Assembly: GCA_017547545.1 (NCBI GenBank)
Contig: JAFYPJ010000105.1
Location: 1 to 36,128 of the forward strand
Direction of reading: 5' to 3'
DNA: 36,128 bases
DNA from: Clostridia bacterium
GTDB lineage: Bacteria; Bacillota; Clostridia; Oscillospirales; CAG-272
The notes under the pieces are model-generated. The model searched no databases. It saw nothing but the letters and a program-made list of their open reading frames with translations, and was not told the origin of the DNA. Made by a program: the position numbers and the translations under genes. Of this stretch, positions 7,078 through 14,646 are shown piece after piece. How positions within the stretch are numbered: the stretch's first letter is position 1; each line of letters starts with the position of its first letter.

Positions 7078-7106
7078 TTGACAAAATTTAAAACTTGGAG
7101 TATAAT
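7078..7106 (+). promoter_or_regulatory. Consensus promoter of the liv operon
   Basis: TTGACA (7078-7083) and TATAAT (7101-7106) are 17 bases apart, a perfect sigma-A consensus. The leader to the ATG is about 40 bases and ends in an AGGAGG site (7138-7143). It implies very high expression of the binding protein unless it is repressed. Confidence 0.9.
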
Positions 7107-7153
7107 CTCAATGTATTTATTTTTTAAAATAATTTTTAGGAGGATTTTCTATT

Positions 7154-8320
7154 ATGTCCAAGAAAATTTTAGCAGTTGTTCTTGCAGCATTGATGCTTGT
7201 TAGCGTATTCGCTTTCGCAGGCTGCGGCAACAAGAGCGAAAACAACACAATCAAGATCGGTCTTTCCGGTCCTCTCACAGGCGCTGCATCCATTTACGGT
7301 GTAGCAGTTAAGAATGCGGCTGAAATGGCTGTTGCTGAAATCAACGAAGCAGGCGGCCTTAACGGTTATGATTTTGAGCTTATCGCTACCGATGATGCTC
7401 ACGATTCCAAGAAAGTTGCAGCAAACTATACATCCATGCTTGATGAAGGCATGCAGGTTTCTCTCGGTTGCGTAACATCCAACCCCTGTCTTGAATTCTG
7501 TAAGCTTTCTCTTGAAGACAATGTATTCTTCCTCACCCCCTCCGCATCCAACGATGATGTTCCTGCAGAAGCTAATGCATACCAGATGTGCTTTGCAGAC
7601 GGTAACCAGGGTAAGGTTGCAGCTGAATATGTGAACGGTCTCGGCTACGAAGAAATCGGTATCTTCTATAAGAACGATGACTCCTACTCCAACGGTATCT
7701 ACAACCAGTTCAAGGAAAATCTTGACGCTTCCATCGCAACTGTTGAAGCTTCCTTCGATTCTTCCAACGAAACTGACTTCGGTACACAGATCAACACTCT
7801 CAAGGATTGTCAGTTCATCTTCATGCCTATCTACTACACACCCGCTTCCATCTTCATGACTCAGGCTATCGGCAAGGTTGCTGATGATGCTATCTACTAC
7901 GGTTGTGACGGTTTTGACGGTATTGACTCTGCAGAAGGCTTTGATATCACTACAATTCCTCAGAAGGTTTCCATGCTTTCTCACTTTGACTCTAACGCAA
8001 CAGAAGGCCGTGCGGCTGAATTCATTAACAAGTACACCGAAAAGTACGGTAAGGAAACTCTTAACCAGTTTGGCGCTTCCGCTTATGACTGTGTATATGC
8101 TCTCTACAACGCTATGAAGCAGGCTATCGAAAACGGTAAGGAAATTACTCCCGATACCGAAGCTTCCGATCTCTGCGAGATCCTCAAGGAAGTATTCCAG
8201 GGCGGTTTTGAACATACAACAGGTGTAACAGGTACCGAAGATCAGGCAATTGCTTGGAATGAAGACGGTACAGTAGTTAAGGAAGCTGTTGCATATATCA
8301 TCAAAGAAGCAAACGCATAA
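7154..8320 (+). CDS. livJ: Branched-chain amino acid ABC transporter substrate-binding lipoprotein
   Basis: This 388-residue extracytoplasmic binding protein captures leucine, isoleucine or valine (or a related amino acid) for the permease encoded downstream. The N-terminus is a lipoprotein signal: KK, a hydrophobic stretch, then AFAGC with C24 as the lipidated cysteine. The mature part starts TIKIGLSGPLTGAASIYG, the classic type I periplasmic-binding fold opening. VTSNPCLEFCKLSLEDNVFFLTPSASND holds ligand-contact residues of the family, and AYDCVYALYNAM lies near the end. It is first in the liv operon behind a perfect promoter and is separated from livH by 89 bases containing a stem-loop. 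Specificity is assigned from family and neighbours; other amides or amino acids remain possible. Confidence 0.93.
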   Translation: MSKKILAVVLAALMLVSVFAFAGCGNKSENNTIKIGLSGPLTGAASIYGVAVKNAAEMAVAEINEAGGLNGYDFELIATDDAHDSKKVAANYTSMLDEGMQVSLGCVTSNPCLEFCKLSLEDNVFFLTPSASNDDVPAEANAYQMCFADGNQGKVAAEYVNGLGYEEIGIFYKNDDSYSNGIYNQFKENLDASIATVEASFDSSNETDFGTQINTLKDCQFIFMPIYYTPASIFMTQAIGKVADDAIYYGCDGFDGIDSAEGFDITTIPQKVSMLSHFDSNATEGRAAEFINKYTEKYGKETLNQFGASAYDCVYALYNAMKQAIENGKEITPDTEASDLCEILKEVFQGGFEHTTGVTGTEDQAIAWNEDGTVVKEAVAYIIKEANA

Positions 8321-8346
8321 TTACGATTTAAACTAACCATAATAAT

Positions 8347-8385
8347 ACAGTTTGCCGGCTCAGATATTCTGCACCGGCAAATTGT
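8347..8385 (+). promoter_or_regulatory. Intergenic stem-loop between livJ and livH
   Basis: TTTGCCGG (8351-8358) pairs with CCGGCAAA (8374-8381), and the helix extends four more pairs including one G-U. The loop has 15 bases. No T run follows, so it is more likely a processing or mRNA-stabilising structure, or a partial terminator, that lets livJ be made in excess over the permease genes. Confidence 0.65.
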
Positions 8386-8409
8386 TATAATTGGTAGACA
8401 GGATTTAAA

Positions 8410-9282
8410 ATGGAATTTTTAGAAACTTTGATTAACGGTTTAAGTATTGGCGGTACTTATGCAATGATAGCTTTGGGCTATACAATGGTATACGGTATTG
8501 CAAAAATGCTTAATTTCGCACACGGTGATGTTATCATGGTGGGCGGATACACCATATATGTAATTTTGGCGCAAACAGGATATCCTTTTCTCGGTTTGGC
8601 AGCGGCAATTCTTTTCTGTGTACTGTTAGGTGTTGCTGTTGAAAAGGTTGCATATAAGCCTTTGAGAGGAGCATCACCTCTTGCGGTGCTTATCACCGCT
8701 ATCGGTGTAAGCTATCTTTTACAGAGCTCTGCACAGATGATATTCGGTTCTGCTCCCAAAATGGTAACATTGGTACATATCAATTCTATTAATATAGGTG
8801 CGCTTCAGATAGAGGGACATGTTGTGGTAACCCTGATTTCTTCATTTGTTATCATGCTTCTTCTTACCCTGTTTGTTAAATATACAAAAGTGGGAAGAGC
8901 AATGATTGCAGTATCCGAGGATAAGGGGGCTGCTCAGCTTATGGGTATCAATTCAAATGCAATTATTACCCTTACCTTTGCTATAGGCTCTGCTCTTGCG
9001 GCAGTTGCCGGATTCTTTATGCTTTTGAAATCTCCCAGCCTTACAAACACTATGGGTGCTATGCCCGGTATAAAAGCGTTTACCGCTGCGGTAATCGGTG
9101 GTATCGGTTCTATCCCCGGCGCAATGGTTGGAGGTATTCTTATCGGAATCATAGAAGCATTTTCTCTTAAATCTGCGGCTATTGCACCCTATACCAATGC
9201 GATAGAATTTTTGATTCTCATAGTTATCCTTCTTGTAAGACCTTCCGGTATTTTGGGCAAGAAGAGAAGGGAGAAGGTATAA
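8410..9282 (+). CDS. livH: Branched-chain amino acid ABC transporter permease LivH
   Basis: This 290-residue integral membrane subunit forms half of the translocation pore. It is hydrophobic throughout, with about eight membrane segments. The typical LivH opening is present (LINGLSIGGTYAMIALGYTMVYGIAKMLNFAHGD), as is the conserved loop SEDKGAAQLMGIN that contacts the ATPase (the family's EAA-like region). The end KAFTAAVIGGIGSIPGAMVGG...RPSGILGKK is also characteristic. The stop codon overlaps the livM start by one base (TAATG), so translation is coupled. A weak CAGGA ribosome site precedes the ATG. Confidence 0.95.
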   Translation: MEFLETLINGLSIGGTYAMIALGYTMVYGIAKMLNFAHGDVIMVGGYTIYVILAQTGYPFLGLAAAILFCVLLGVAVEKVAYKPLRGASPLAVLITAIGVSYLLQSSAQMIFGSAPKMVTLVHINSINIGALQIEGHVVVTLISSFVIMLLLTLFVKYTKVGRAMIAVSEDKGAAQLMGINSNAIITLTFAIGSALAAVAGFFMLLKSPSLTNTMGAMPGIKAFTAAVIGGIGSIPGAMVGGILIGIIEAFSLKSAAIAPYTNAIEFLILIVILLVRPSGILGKKRREKV

Positions 9283-10412
9283 TGAAAAATTTTAAATTAT
9301 CCCACTATTTAAACTATATTGTTATTGCAATAGTAGGAATTGTTTTTACACTTCTCTCATTTACGGGTAATGTTAAATCACTTTACCTTTTGATGCTGGA
9401 AAATATTCTTATAGCTGTTCTGCTCAGCGTTTCGCTCAGTATAGTTGTAGGATTTTTGGGTGAGCTTTCTCTCGGTCACGCAGGTTTTATGTGCGTAGGT
9501 GCATATCTTGGCGGTAAGGCATCGGTGCTTTTGGAGGGCGTTTTGGGAAATACCCTTATAAATGTAATAGTATCAATGCTTATCGGCGGTATTATTGCAG
9601 CAATATTCGGTGCAATAATCGGCTTGCCCGCCCTTCGTTTGCGCGGTGACTACCTTGCAATCGTAACCCTTGCTTTCGGTGAGATCGTTCGATCGATATT
9701 TATGAACTCTTCAAAGACTTCCTTTGGAGGTTCCTTCGGTCTTTCAACTCCCCGTTATGATAAGGATTATCTCTTTATTGTAGGCTTTGTTGTTGTTCTC
9801 ATTTGTCTGGCGGTTGTACAGAATATGATGCGAAGCAAACACGGAAGAGCAATAACAGCTATCCGTGACAGCGAGATTGCGGCAAAGGCAACAGGTATAA
9901 ATGTAACAAAGTATAAGCTTATAGTATTTACCGTATCCTCCTTTTTCGCAGGTGTTGCGGGTGTACTTTACAGCTTTACTCAGTATAATGTACAGAGCAC
10001 TAACTTCAGCTATAACTATTCTATCGAAATTTTAGTTATGGTAGTTCTTGGCGGTATGGGTTCAATTAACGGTTCTATTATTGCCGCTACCCTTATCACC
10101 TTCCTTGATGTTAAGCTTCAAACAGTTCTTACCGGTGACCTTGCGGTTCTCCAGGACTTCTTATATGCTATAATCCTTATCGTTATAGTTATATACAATA
10201 ATGCTCCCGGTTTAAAGAACTTCAGAGAAGGATATAATCTTAATGTTCTTTTCGATAAGATTTCCAGTCGTAAAAACAATCCTGCAAATATACAGGATGA
10301 TGAAGCAAGCTGGCACCGTGTGCCCAGTAAGATCCAGATCGATGAGGTTCTCTCCACAAAGATCCAGCGTGATCCCACCGCTTCCATTAAACCGGATAAG
10401 GAGGGCAAATAA
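9282..10412 (+). CDS. livM: Branched-chain amino acid ABC transporter permease LivM
   Basis: This second permease subunit has 376 residues. Typical LivM motifs are LGHAGFMCVGAYLGG near residues 60-75, LRGDYLAIVTLAFGEIVR near 120-137, and IRDSEIAAKATGINVTKYKL, the cytoplasmic coupling region. VLGGMGSINGSIIAA lies near the end of the membrane part. After the last membrane segment there is a hydrophilic tail of about 65 residues, rich in charged residues and prolines, longer than in standard LivM and probably cytoplasmic. The start overlaps the livH stop by one base, and the stop codon touches the livG ATG (TAA then ATG), so the four genes are tightly coupled. Confidence 0.95.
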   Translation: MKNFKLSHYLNYIVIAIVGIVFTLLSFTGNVKSLYLLMLENILIAVLLSVSLSIVVGFLGELSLGHAGFMCVGAYLGGKASVLLEGVLGNTLINVIVSMLIGGIIAAIFGAIIGLPALRLRGDYLAIVTLAFGEIVRSIFMNSSKTSFGGSFGLSTPRYDKDYLFIVGFVVVLICLAVVQNMMRSKHGRAITAIRDSEIAAKATGINVTKYKLIVFTVSSFFAGVAGVLYSFTQYNVQSTNFSYNYSIEILVMVVLGGMGSINGSIIAATLITFLDVKLQTVLTGDLAVLQDFLYAIILIVIVIYNNAPGLKNFREGYNLNVLFDKISSRKNNPANIQDDEASWHRVPSKIQIDEVLSTKIQRDPTASIKPDKEGK

Positions 10413-11183
10413 ATGTCGAATACAGTATTAAAGATAGAAAACCTCGGCATAACCTTCGGCGGTTTGAAGGCTGTTCAGCATCTTAACCTTGAGATTAAGG
10501 AAAAGCAGCTTTACGGTTTGGTAGGCCCTAACGGTGCAGGTAAAACAACGGTATTCAATATGCTTACCGGTGTGTACAAGCCCACAGAAGGAAAATTCTT
10601 CCTGAACGGTGAAAATCTCACCGGAAAAGGTCAGGAATTTATCAATCACAAGGGTATTGCAAGAACCTTCCAGAATATCCGTCTTTTCAATAATATGACG
10701 GTTATCCGTAATGTTCTTGTAGGTCTTCACTATCAGCCCGAATTCAAATGCGGTTTCTTTACAAGTATGTTCCGTTTGCCTCGTCATTTCAAGGTTGAAA
10801 AGGCAATGCGTGAAAGGGCAAAGGAAATATTGCGTATTGTAGGTCTTGAAGAAGAAAGAAATATTCTTTCATGTAATCTTCCTTACGGTAAGCAGAGAAA
10901 GCTTGAAATTGCAAGAGCTCTTGCAACCAACCCCAAGCTCCTTTTGCTTGACGAGCCTGCGGCAGGTATGAATCCTCAGGAAACTGCGGAGCTTATGGAT
11001 ATTGTAAGACACATTCGCGATGAATATAATATTACCATACTTCTCATAGAGCACGATATGAAATTCGTATCCGGACTTTGTGATGAGGTTACCGTACTTA
11101 ATTTCGGTACCGTACTTGCTCAGGGTAACACCAAAGAAGCTCTTAACGATCCCGAAGTAATCAAGGCATATATAGGAGAATAA
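10413..11183 (+). CDS. livG: Branched-chain amino acid ABC transporter ATPase LivG
   Basis: This 256-residue ATP-binding subunit powers transport with LivF. Walker A is GPNGAGKTTVFNML near residue 40. The Q-loop region reads IARTFQNIRLFNNMTVIRNV. The signature is the LivG form NLPYGKQRKLEIARALA, and Walker B is LLLLDEPAAGMNP. The switch histidine is in LLIEHDMKFV. The insertion after the Q-loop (HYQPEFKCGFFTSMFRLP) is a LivG trait. It directly follows livM with no gap, and its ribosome site (GGAGG) lies in the livM 3' end. Confidence 0.96.
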   Translation: MSNTVLKIENLGITFGGLKAVQHLNLEIKEKQLYGLVGPNGAGKTTVFNMLTGVYKPTEGKFFLNGENLTGKGQEFINHKGIARTFQNIRLFNNMTVIRNVLVGLHYQPEFKCGFFTSMFRLPRHFKVEKAMRERAKEILRIVGLEEERNILSCNLPYGKQRKLEIARALATNPKLLLLDEPAAGMNPQETAELMDIVRHIRDEYNITILLIEHDMKFVSGLCDEVTVLNFGTVLAQGNTKEALNDPEVIKAYIGE

Positions 11184-11186
11184 GAT

Positions 11187-11897
11187 ATGGCATTGTTAGA
11201 AGTAAAGGATCTTGAGGTATATTACGGTGTTATCCGTGCCCTCAAAGGTATAAGCTTTAAGGTTGAAAAGGGTGAAATAGTTACCCTTATCGGCGCAAAC
11301 GGTGCAGGTAAAACTACTACCATGCAGTCTATTATCGGTCTTATTCCCATCCGTTCGGGCAGTGTTGTTTATAATGGAAACGATATTACCAAAACTCCTT
11401 GCCACAAGCTTGCCAAGCTTGGTATGAGCCAGGTTCCCGAGGGAAGACGAATATTCCAGGAGTTAACTGTATATGAAAATCTTATGATGGGCGCATACAG
11501 TGTTAAAAACAAGAGCTCCTTCAAGGATGATATCGAAGATGTTTACAAGAGGTTTCCCCGTTTGAAGGAAAGAAAGAATCAGATAGCAAGTACCCTTTCC
11601 GGCGGTGAACAACAGATGCTTGCTATGGGGCGCGCCCTTATGTCACATCCCGACATTCTTCTTCTTGACGAGCCTTCCATGGGACTTTCCCCCCTTCTTG
11701 TTACAGAAATTTTTGATATAATCAAAGAGATCAACAAGCAGGGAACAACGGTACTTCTGGTTGAGCAGAATGCAAAGAAGGCGCTTTCCATTGCAGACAG
11801 AGCCTATGTTCTTGAAACAGGAAGCATAGTTCTTGAAGGCGATGCAAAGGAGCTTATGGATAACGACGATATCAAAAAGGCATACCTTGGCGAATAA
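11187..11897 (+). CDS. livF: Branched-chain amino acid ABC transporter ATPase LivF
   Basis: This second ATPase subunit has 236 residues. Walker A is GANGAGKTTTMQSIIG, the signature is LSGGEQQMLAMGRAL, Walker B is ILLLDEPSMGLSP, and the switch region is VLLVEQNAKKAL. SQVPEGRRIFQELTVYENL is characteristic of LivF. It starts three bases after the livG stop with GGAG upstream. It is the last gene of the transporter operon and is followed by a strong terminator. Confidence 0.96.
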   Translation: MALLEVKDLEVYYGVIRALKGISFKVEKGEIVTLIGANGAGKTTTMQSIIGLIPIRSGSVVYNGNDITKTPCHKLAKLGMSQVPEGRRIFQELTVYENLMMGAYSVKNKSSFKDDIEDVYKRFPRLKERKNQIASTLSGGEQQMLAMGRALMSHPDILLLDEPSMGLSPLLVTEIFDIIKEINKQGTTVLLVEQNAKKALSIADRAYVLETGSIVLEGDAKELMDNDDIKKAYLGE

Positions 11898-11915
11898 TTG
11901 TAATAATATATATGT

Positions 11916-11953
11916 AAAAAGAACAGCATTTTTAAAATGTTGTTCTTTTTTTG
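11916..11953 (+). terminator. Terminator of the liv operon
   Basis: A long hairpin pairs AAAAAGAACAGCATT with AATGTTGTTCTTTTT (one G-U pair) and is followed by further T residues. It lies about 20 bases after livF. Because the stem ends in A and T runs it could work in both directions. The next promoter begins within a few bases. Confidence 0.9.
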
Positions 11954-11955
11954 CA

Positions 11956-11984
11956 TTGACAAATTGCCAAACAGATATTATAAT
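11956..11984 (+). promoter_or_regulatory. Consensus promoter of the lipid kinase gene
   Basis: TTGACA (11956-11961) and TATAAT (11979-11984) are 17 bases apart. They sit immediately after the liv terminator and about 70 bases before the ATG, which makes the lipid kinase gene a separate transcription unit. Confidence 0.85.
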
Positions 11985-12053
11985 AATATAATACAGTATA
12001 ATGCAAAAGTGTTTCTATTTTCAGATACAGTCATTTTATAACGGAGGTAAACT

Positions 12054-12965
12054 ATGGAATCGGGCATAAATAAAAAAGCTCTTGTGATTGCAAATCCCAC
12101 AGCAGGAAAAAAGTCTGTTCAGGCAAATATGTTCGCTATAGTTCAGGAATTATGCAGCCATAATTATGAACCTACTGTTCTTATTACCGCAGCAGGCGGA
12201 GATGCTACGCGGTTTGCATGTGAAAAAGCCAAGGATTATGATATAGTGATAACCTGCGGCGGTGACGGGACTCTCAATGAAACCATAACAGGGCTCCTGA
12301 ACGGAAATACAAAGGTTCCTATCGGATATATTCCTTGCGGAACAACCAATGATGTTGCAAACAGTCTGAAGCTTCCTAAAACCATCAAGAGGGCAATTAA
12401 AAATGCGGTGGAAGGCGAAGCGTGTTGTCACGATGTTGGAAAATTCGGAGAAAAAACCTATTTCAGTTATATCGCTTCCTTTGGTGCATTTACAAAGGTA
12501 TCCTACACAACACCTCAGGCAACAAAAAATATGTTAGGCCATTTTGCTTATGTTCTTGAAGGTGCAAAGGAGCTTGGTAATATTCGTTCCTATCATGTAA
12601 AATTCACCTTTGACGACCGGGTGATAGAAGATGACTTTATTTTTGCATCAATTTCAAATACTATCAGCTTTGCGGGAGTATTCAGCTTCCCGAAGAATGA
12701 TGTAAGGCTCAATGACGGGTTATTTGAGCTTTTGCTTATAAAGAACCCCAAAAATCCCATAGAGATCAGCAATATATTACTTAATCTTTCAAAGGGAGAT
12801 TACACATCGGATAAAAACATGATGCTTTTCCATACAAGCTCTGTGAAGATAGAAACAGAAGAGCCCATTATCTGGACTATAGACGGAGAATGCAGCGGAG
12901 AAACCTTTGATGTTGATATTGAGTGTATTCCCGATACAATACAAATAATTCTTCCCAAAGATTAA
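12054..12965 (+). CDS. Diacylglycerol kinase-family lipid kinase (DagK/YegS type)
   Basis: This 303-residue member of the DAGK catalytic-domain family phosphorylates lipids such as diacylglycerol, feeding them back into phospholipid synthesis. The opening ALVIANPTAGKK (residues 9-20) and the nucleotide motif CGGDGTLNE (68-76) are diagnostic. The G-T-x-N-D motif (PCGTTNDVANSL) and the C-terminal beta-sandwich with IWTIDGECSGE are present. It has its own promoter and a GGAGG site six bases before the ATG. It sits between the liv operon and the ilv-leu operon without an obvious link to either. Substrate specificity within the YegS/DgkB/BmrU group cannot be told from the sequence. Confidence 0.88.
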   Translation: MESGINKKALVIANPTAGKKSVQANMFAIVQELCSHNYEPTVLITAAGGDATRFACEKAKDYDIVITCGGDGTLNETITGLLNGNTKVPIGYIPCGTTNDVANSLKLPKTIKRAIKNAVEGEACCHDVGKFGEKTYFSYIASFGAFTKVSYTTPQATKNMLGHFAYVLEGAKELGNIRSYHVKFTFDDRVIEDDFIFASISNTISFAGVFSFPKNDVRLNDGLFELLLIKNPKNPIEISNILLNLSKGDYTSDKNMMLFHTSSVKIETEEPIIWTIDGECSGETFDVDIECIPDTIQIILPKD

Positions 12966-13020
12966 AAAATATCAAGTAATAGCACAAACCGAAGAAATTT
13001 ATATTTTTATTAAAAAAATA

Positions 13021-13049
13021 TTGACAAATTATTAAAACAGTGATATAAT
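13021..13049 (+). promoter_or_regulatory. Consensus promoter of the ilv-leu operon
   Basis: TTGACA (13021-13026) and TATAAT (13044-13049) are exactly 17 bases apart. The transcript would begin near 13056, some 280 bases before ilvB, and would carry a leader peptide and an attenuator. Confidence 0.9.
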
Positions 13050-13079
13050 CGTTTTTAATGAATTTCAGGAGATAGATCA

Positions 13080-13178
13080 ATGTTCTCATTAGTTGCGTTT
13101 AACACAATACTCGCAATCGTCTGCGCTATTACAACCCTAACTCTAAGAGTCCTTAGGATGGGAAAAATAGCGCTATGA
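13080..13178 (+). CDS. Leader peptide of the ilv-leu operon (attenuation)
   Basis: This 32-codon open frame has AGGAG (13067-13071) eight bases before its ATG, about 24 bases into the predicted transcript. Of its 32 residues, 6 are Leu, 4 Ile, 3 Val and 4 Thr. The Leu codons are TTA, CTC, CTA, CTA, CTT and CTA. The dense part reads TILAIVCAITTLTLRVL (residues 9-25). It ends 74 bases before the 12-bp terminator stem. The composition, position and following terminator match classical ribosome-mediated attenuation, in which stalling at Leu/Ile/Val codons blocks terminator formation. No T-box motif was seen in the leader. It is too short for ordinary gene finders. Confidence 0.8.
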   Translation: MFSLVAFNTILAIVCAITTLTLRVLRMGKIAL

Positions 13179-13252
13179 GTTGTGTCCAAATGCTATGAGA
13201 ATAAAGCAATAATTATTTTCTGCGGAAATATTATCATATTGTTATATTATCA

Positions 13253-13297
13253 GAGCTTATGGCTGATCGTAGCCATAAGCTCATATTATTTTGTTTT
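13253..13297 (+). terminator. Attenuator terminator upstream of ilvB
   Basis: A perfect 12-bp stem (GAGCTTATGGCT at 13253-13264, AGCCATAAGCTC at 13271-13282) with a six-base loop is followed by a T-rich tract. It lies between the leader peptide and ilvB, inside one transcription unit, so it is conditional. GCTATGAG occurs twice upstream (13172-13179 and 13192-13199) and is partly complementary to the 3' side (CTCATA at 13280-13285). These are candidate antiterminator pieces, but I could not fold the full set. Confidence 0.8.
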
Positions 13298-13335
13298 AAA
13301 TATTTCAAATATATTCGTAAACCAAGGAGGTCATT

Positions 13336-14646
13336 ATGACAGGAGCTCAGATCGTTGTAGAGACACTTATTGAGCAGGGCGCTGATGTAGTTTTCGGTTA
13401 TCCCGGCGGCGCTGTTCTTAATCTTTACGATGAACTTTATAAGAACAGAGACAGGATAAAGCATGTTTTGGCGGCTCACGAGCAGGGCGCAGCCCACGCG
13501 GGTGACGGTTACGCAAGAGCAACCGGCAAGGTTGGTGTTGTATTTGCAACTTCAGGCCCCGGTGCTACAAACCTTGTAACAGGTATTGCAAATGCATATC
13601 TTGATTCTGTTCCGGTAGTATTTATCACGGGTAATGTACCCTGCAGCCTTATCGGGCGTGATTCCTTCCAGGAGGTAGACATTACGGGTGTTACCCTTCC
13701 CGTAGTTAAGCATAGCTATTTTATTAAGGATGTTACCAAGCTTGCAGATACGATCCGCGAAGCATTTCAGATAGCAAAGTCTGGCAGACCGGGACCTGTG
13801 CTTATAGATATTCCCAAGGATGTTCAGATTGCAGATTGTGAGTTTGAGTGTAAGGATGTACTTCCTGCAATTTCAAAACCCAGATATAACGAAGAACAGA
13901 TCGAAAAGGCGCTTGAGATGATAAAGGCGGCAAAGAAGCCTTACATATTCGTTGGCGGCGGTGTTGTTATAAGTGAAGCGGAAAAAGAGGTTGCACTTCT
14001 TGCCGAAAAGCTTGATGCACCTATCGGTACAAGTATGATGGGACTTTCCGCAGTTCCGGCATCCTCCCACCGCAAATTGGGTATGGTTGGTATGCACGGA
14101 ATCTATTCTTCCACAGTTACCAAAAACCGTGCAGATCTTGTTATCGCGTTGGGTTGCCGTTTCAGCGACAGAGCAACGGGCAGCAGAAATGCTTATCTTC
14201 CCAATGCAAAGATAATTCATATAGATGTTGATGCGGCTGAAATTGATAAGAACATTACAACCCACCTCGGTGTTGTTGGTGATGTTAAGGAAGTTCTTTT
14301 GAAGCTTCTGGACAAGACAGACACATACAAGCGTCCCGAATGGTGGGAAGAAATAAATGAAATAAAGGCTTATGAAAAAGCAAATTCGGCAAAGCAGGAA
14401 GGATTTTCACCCTTCAAGATCATCGAAGAAGTAAACAAGTTCACCTCTGCGGATACCCCCATTGCAACAGATGTTGGTCAACACCAGATGTGGGTAGCAC
14501 AGCATTACAATTTTGAAGCTCCCAAAACGCTTATTACAAGCGGAGGCCTTGGCACAATGGGCTTTGGTATGGTGCGGCTATCGGTGCCTGTGTTGCAACG
14601 GGTAAGCGTACGGTTCTCTTTACCGGTGACGGCAGCTTTGGAATGA
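13336..14646 (+). CDS. ilvB: Acetolactate synthase large subunit, N-terminal part (frameshifted)
   Basis: The enzyme joins two pyruvates, or pyruvate and 2-oxobutyrate, in the first common step of valine, leucine and isoleucine synthesis, using ThDP and FAD. The N-terminal ThDP domain has FGYPGGAVLNLYD and the catalytic glutamate E49 in AAHEQGAAHAGDGYARATG. The FAD-domain region includes GLSAVPASSHRKLGMVGMHG. At GGLGTMGFG (ending 14568) the frame breaks: one base, probably a T, is missing, and the next codons MVRLSVP... are out of frame up to the stop at 14646. True homology continues in the other frame from 14571. Joined, the protein would have about 550 residues, the normal length. The start is supported by AAGGAGGT five to seven bases upstream. 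Confidence 0.9.
   Translation: MTGAQIVVETLIEQGADVVFGYPGGAVLNLYDELYKNRDRIKHVLAAHEQGAAHAGDGYARATGKVGVVFATSGPGATNLVTGIANAYLDSVPVVFITGNVPCSLIGRDSFQEVDITGVTLPVVKHSYFIKDVTKLADTIREAFQIAKSGRPGPVLIDIPKDVQIADCEFECKDVLPAISKPRYNEEQIEKALEMIKAAKKPYIFVGGGVVISEAEKEVALLAEKLDAPIGTSMMGLSAVPASSHRKLGMVGMHGIYSSTVTKNRADLVIALGCRFSDRATGSRNAYLPNAKIIHIDVDAAEIDKNITTHLGVVGDVKEVLLKLLDKTDTYKRPEWWEEINEIKAYEKANSAKQEGFSPFKIIEEVNKFTSADTPIATDVGQHQMWVAQHYNFEAPKTLITSGGLGTMGFGMVRLSVPVLQRVSVRFSLPVTAALE

Noticed and set aside
7169-8215. Long open frame antisense to livJ (about 348 codons)
   Set aside because: No ribosome site, no family features, and composition expected from the reverse strand of a highly biased gene.
13050-13335. 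T-box riboswitch upstream of the ilv operon
   Set aside because: This would be the expected Firmicutes control, but no AGGGTGGNACCGCG-like antiterminator core was seen, and a convincing leader peptide occupies the region.
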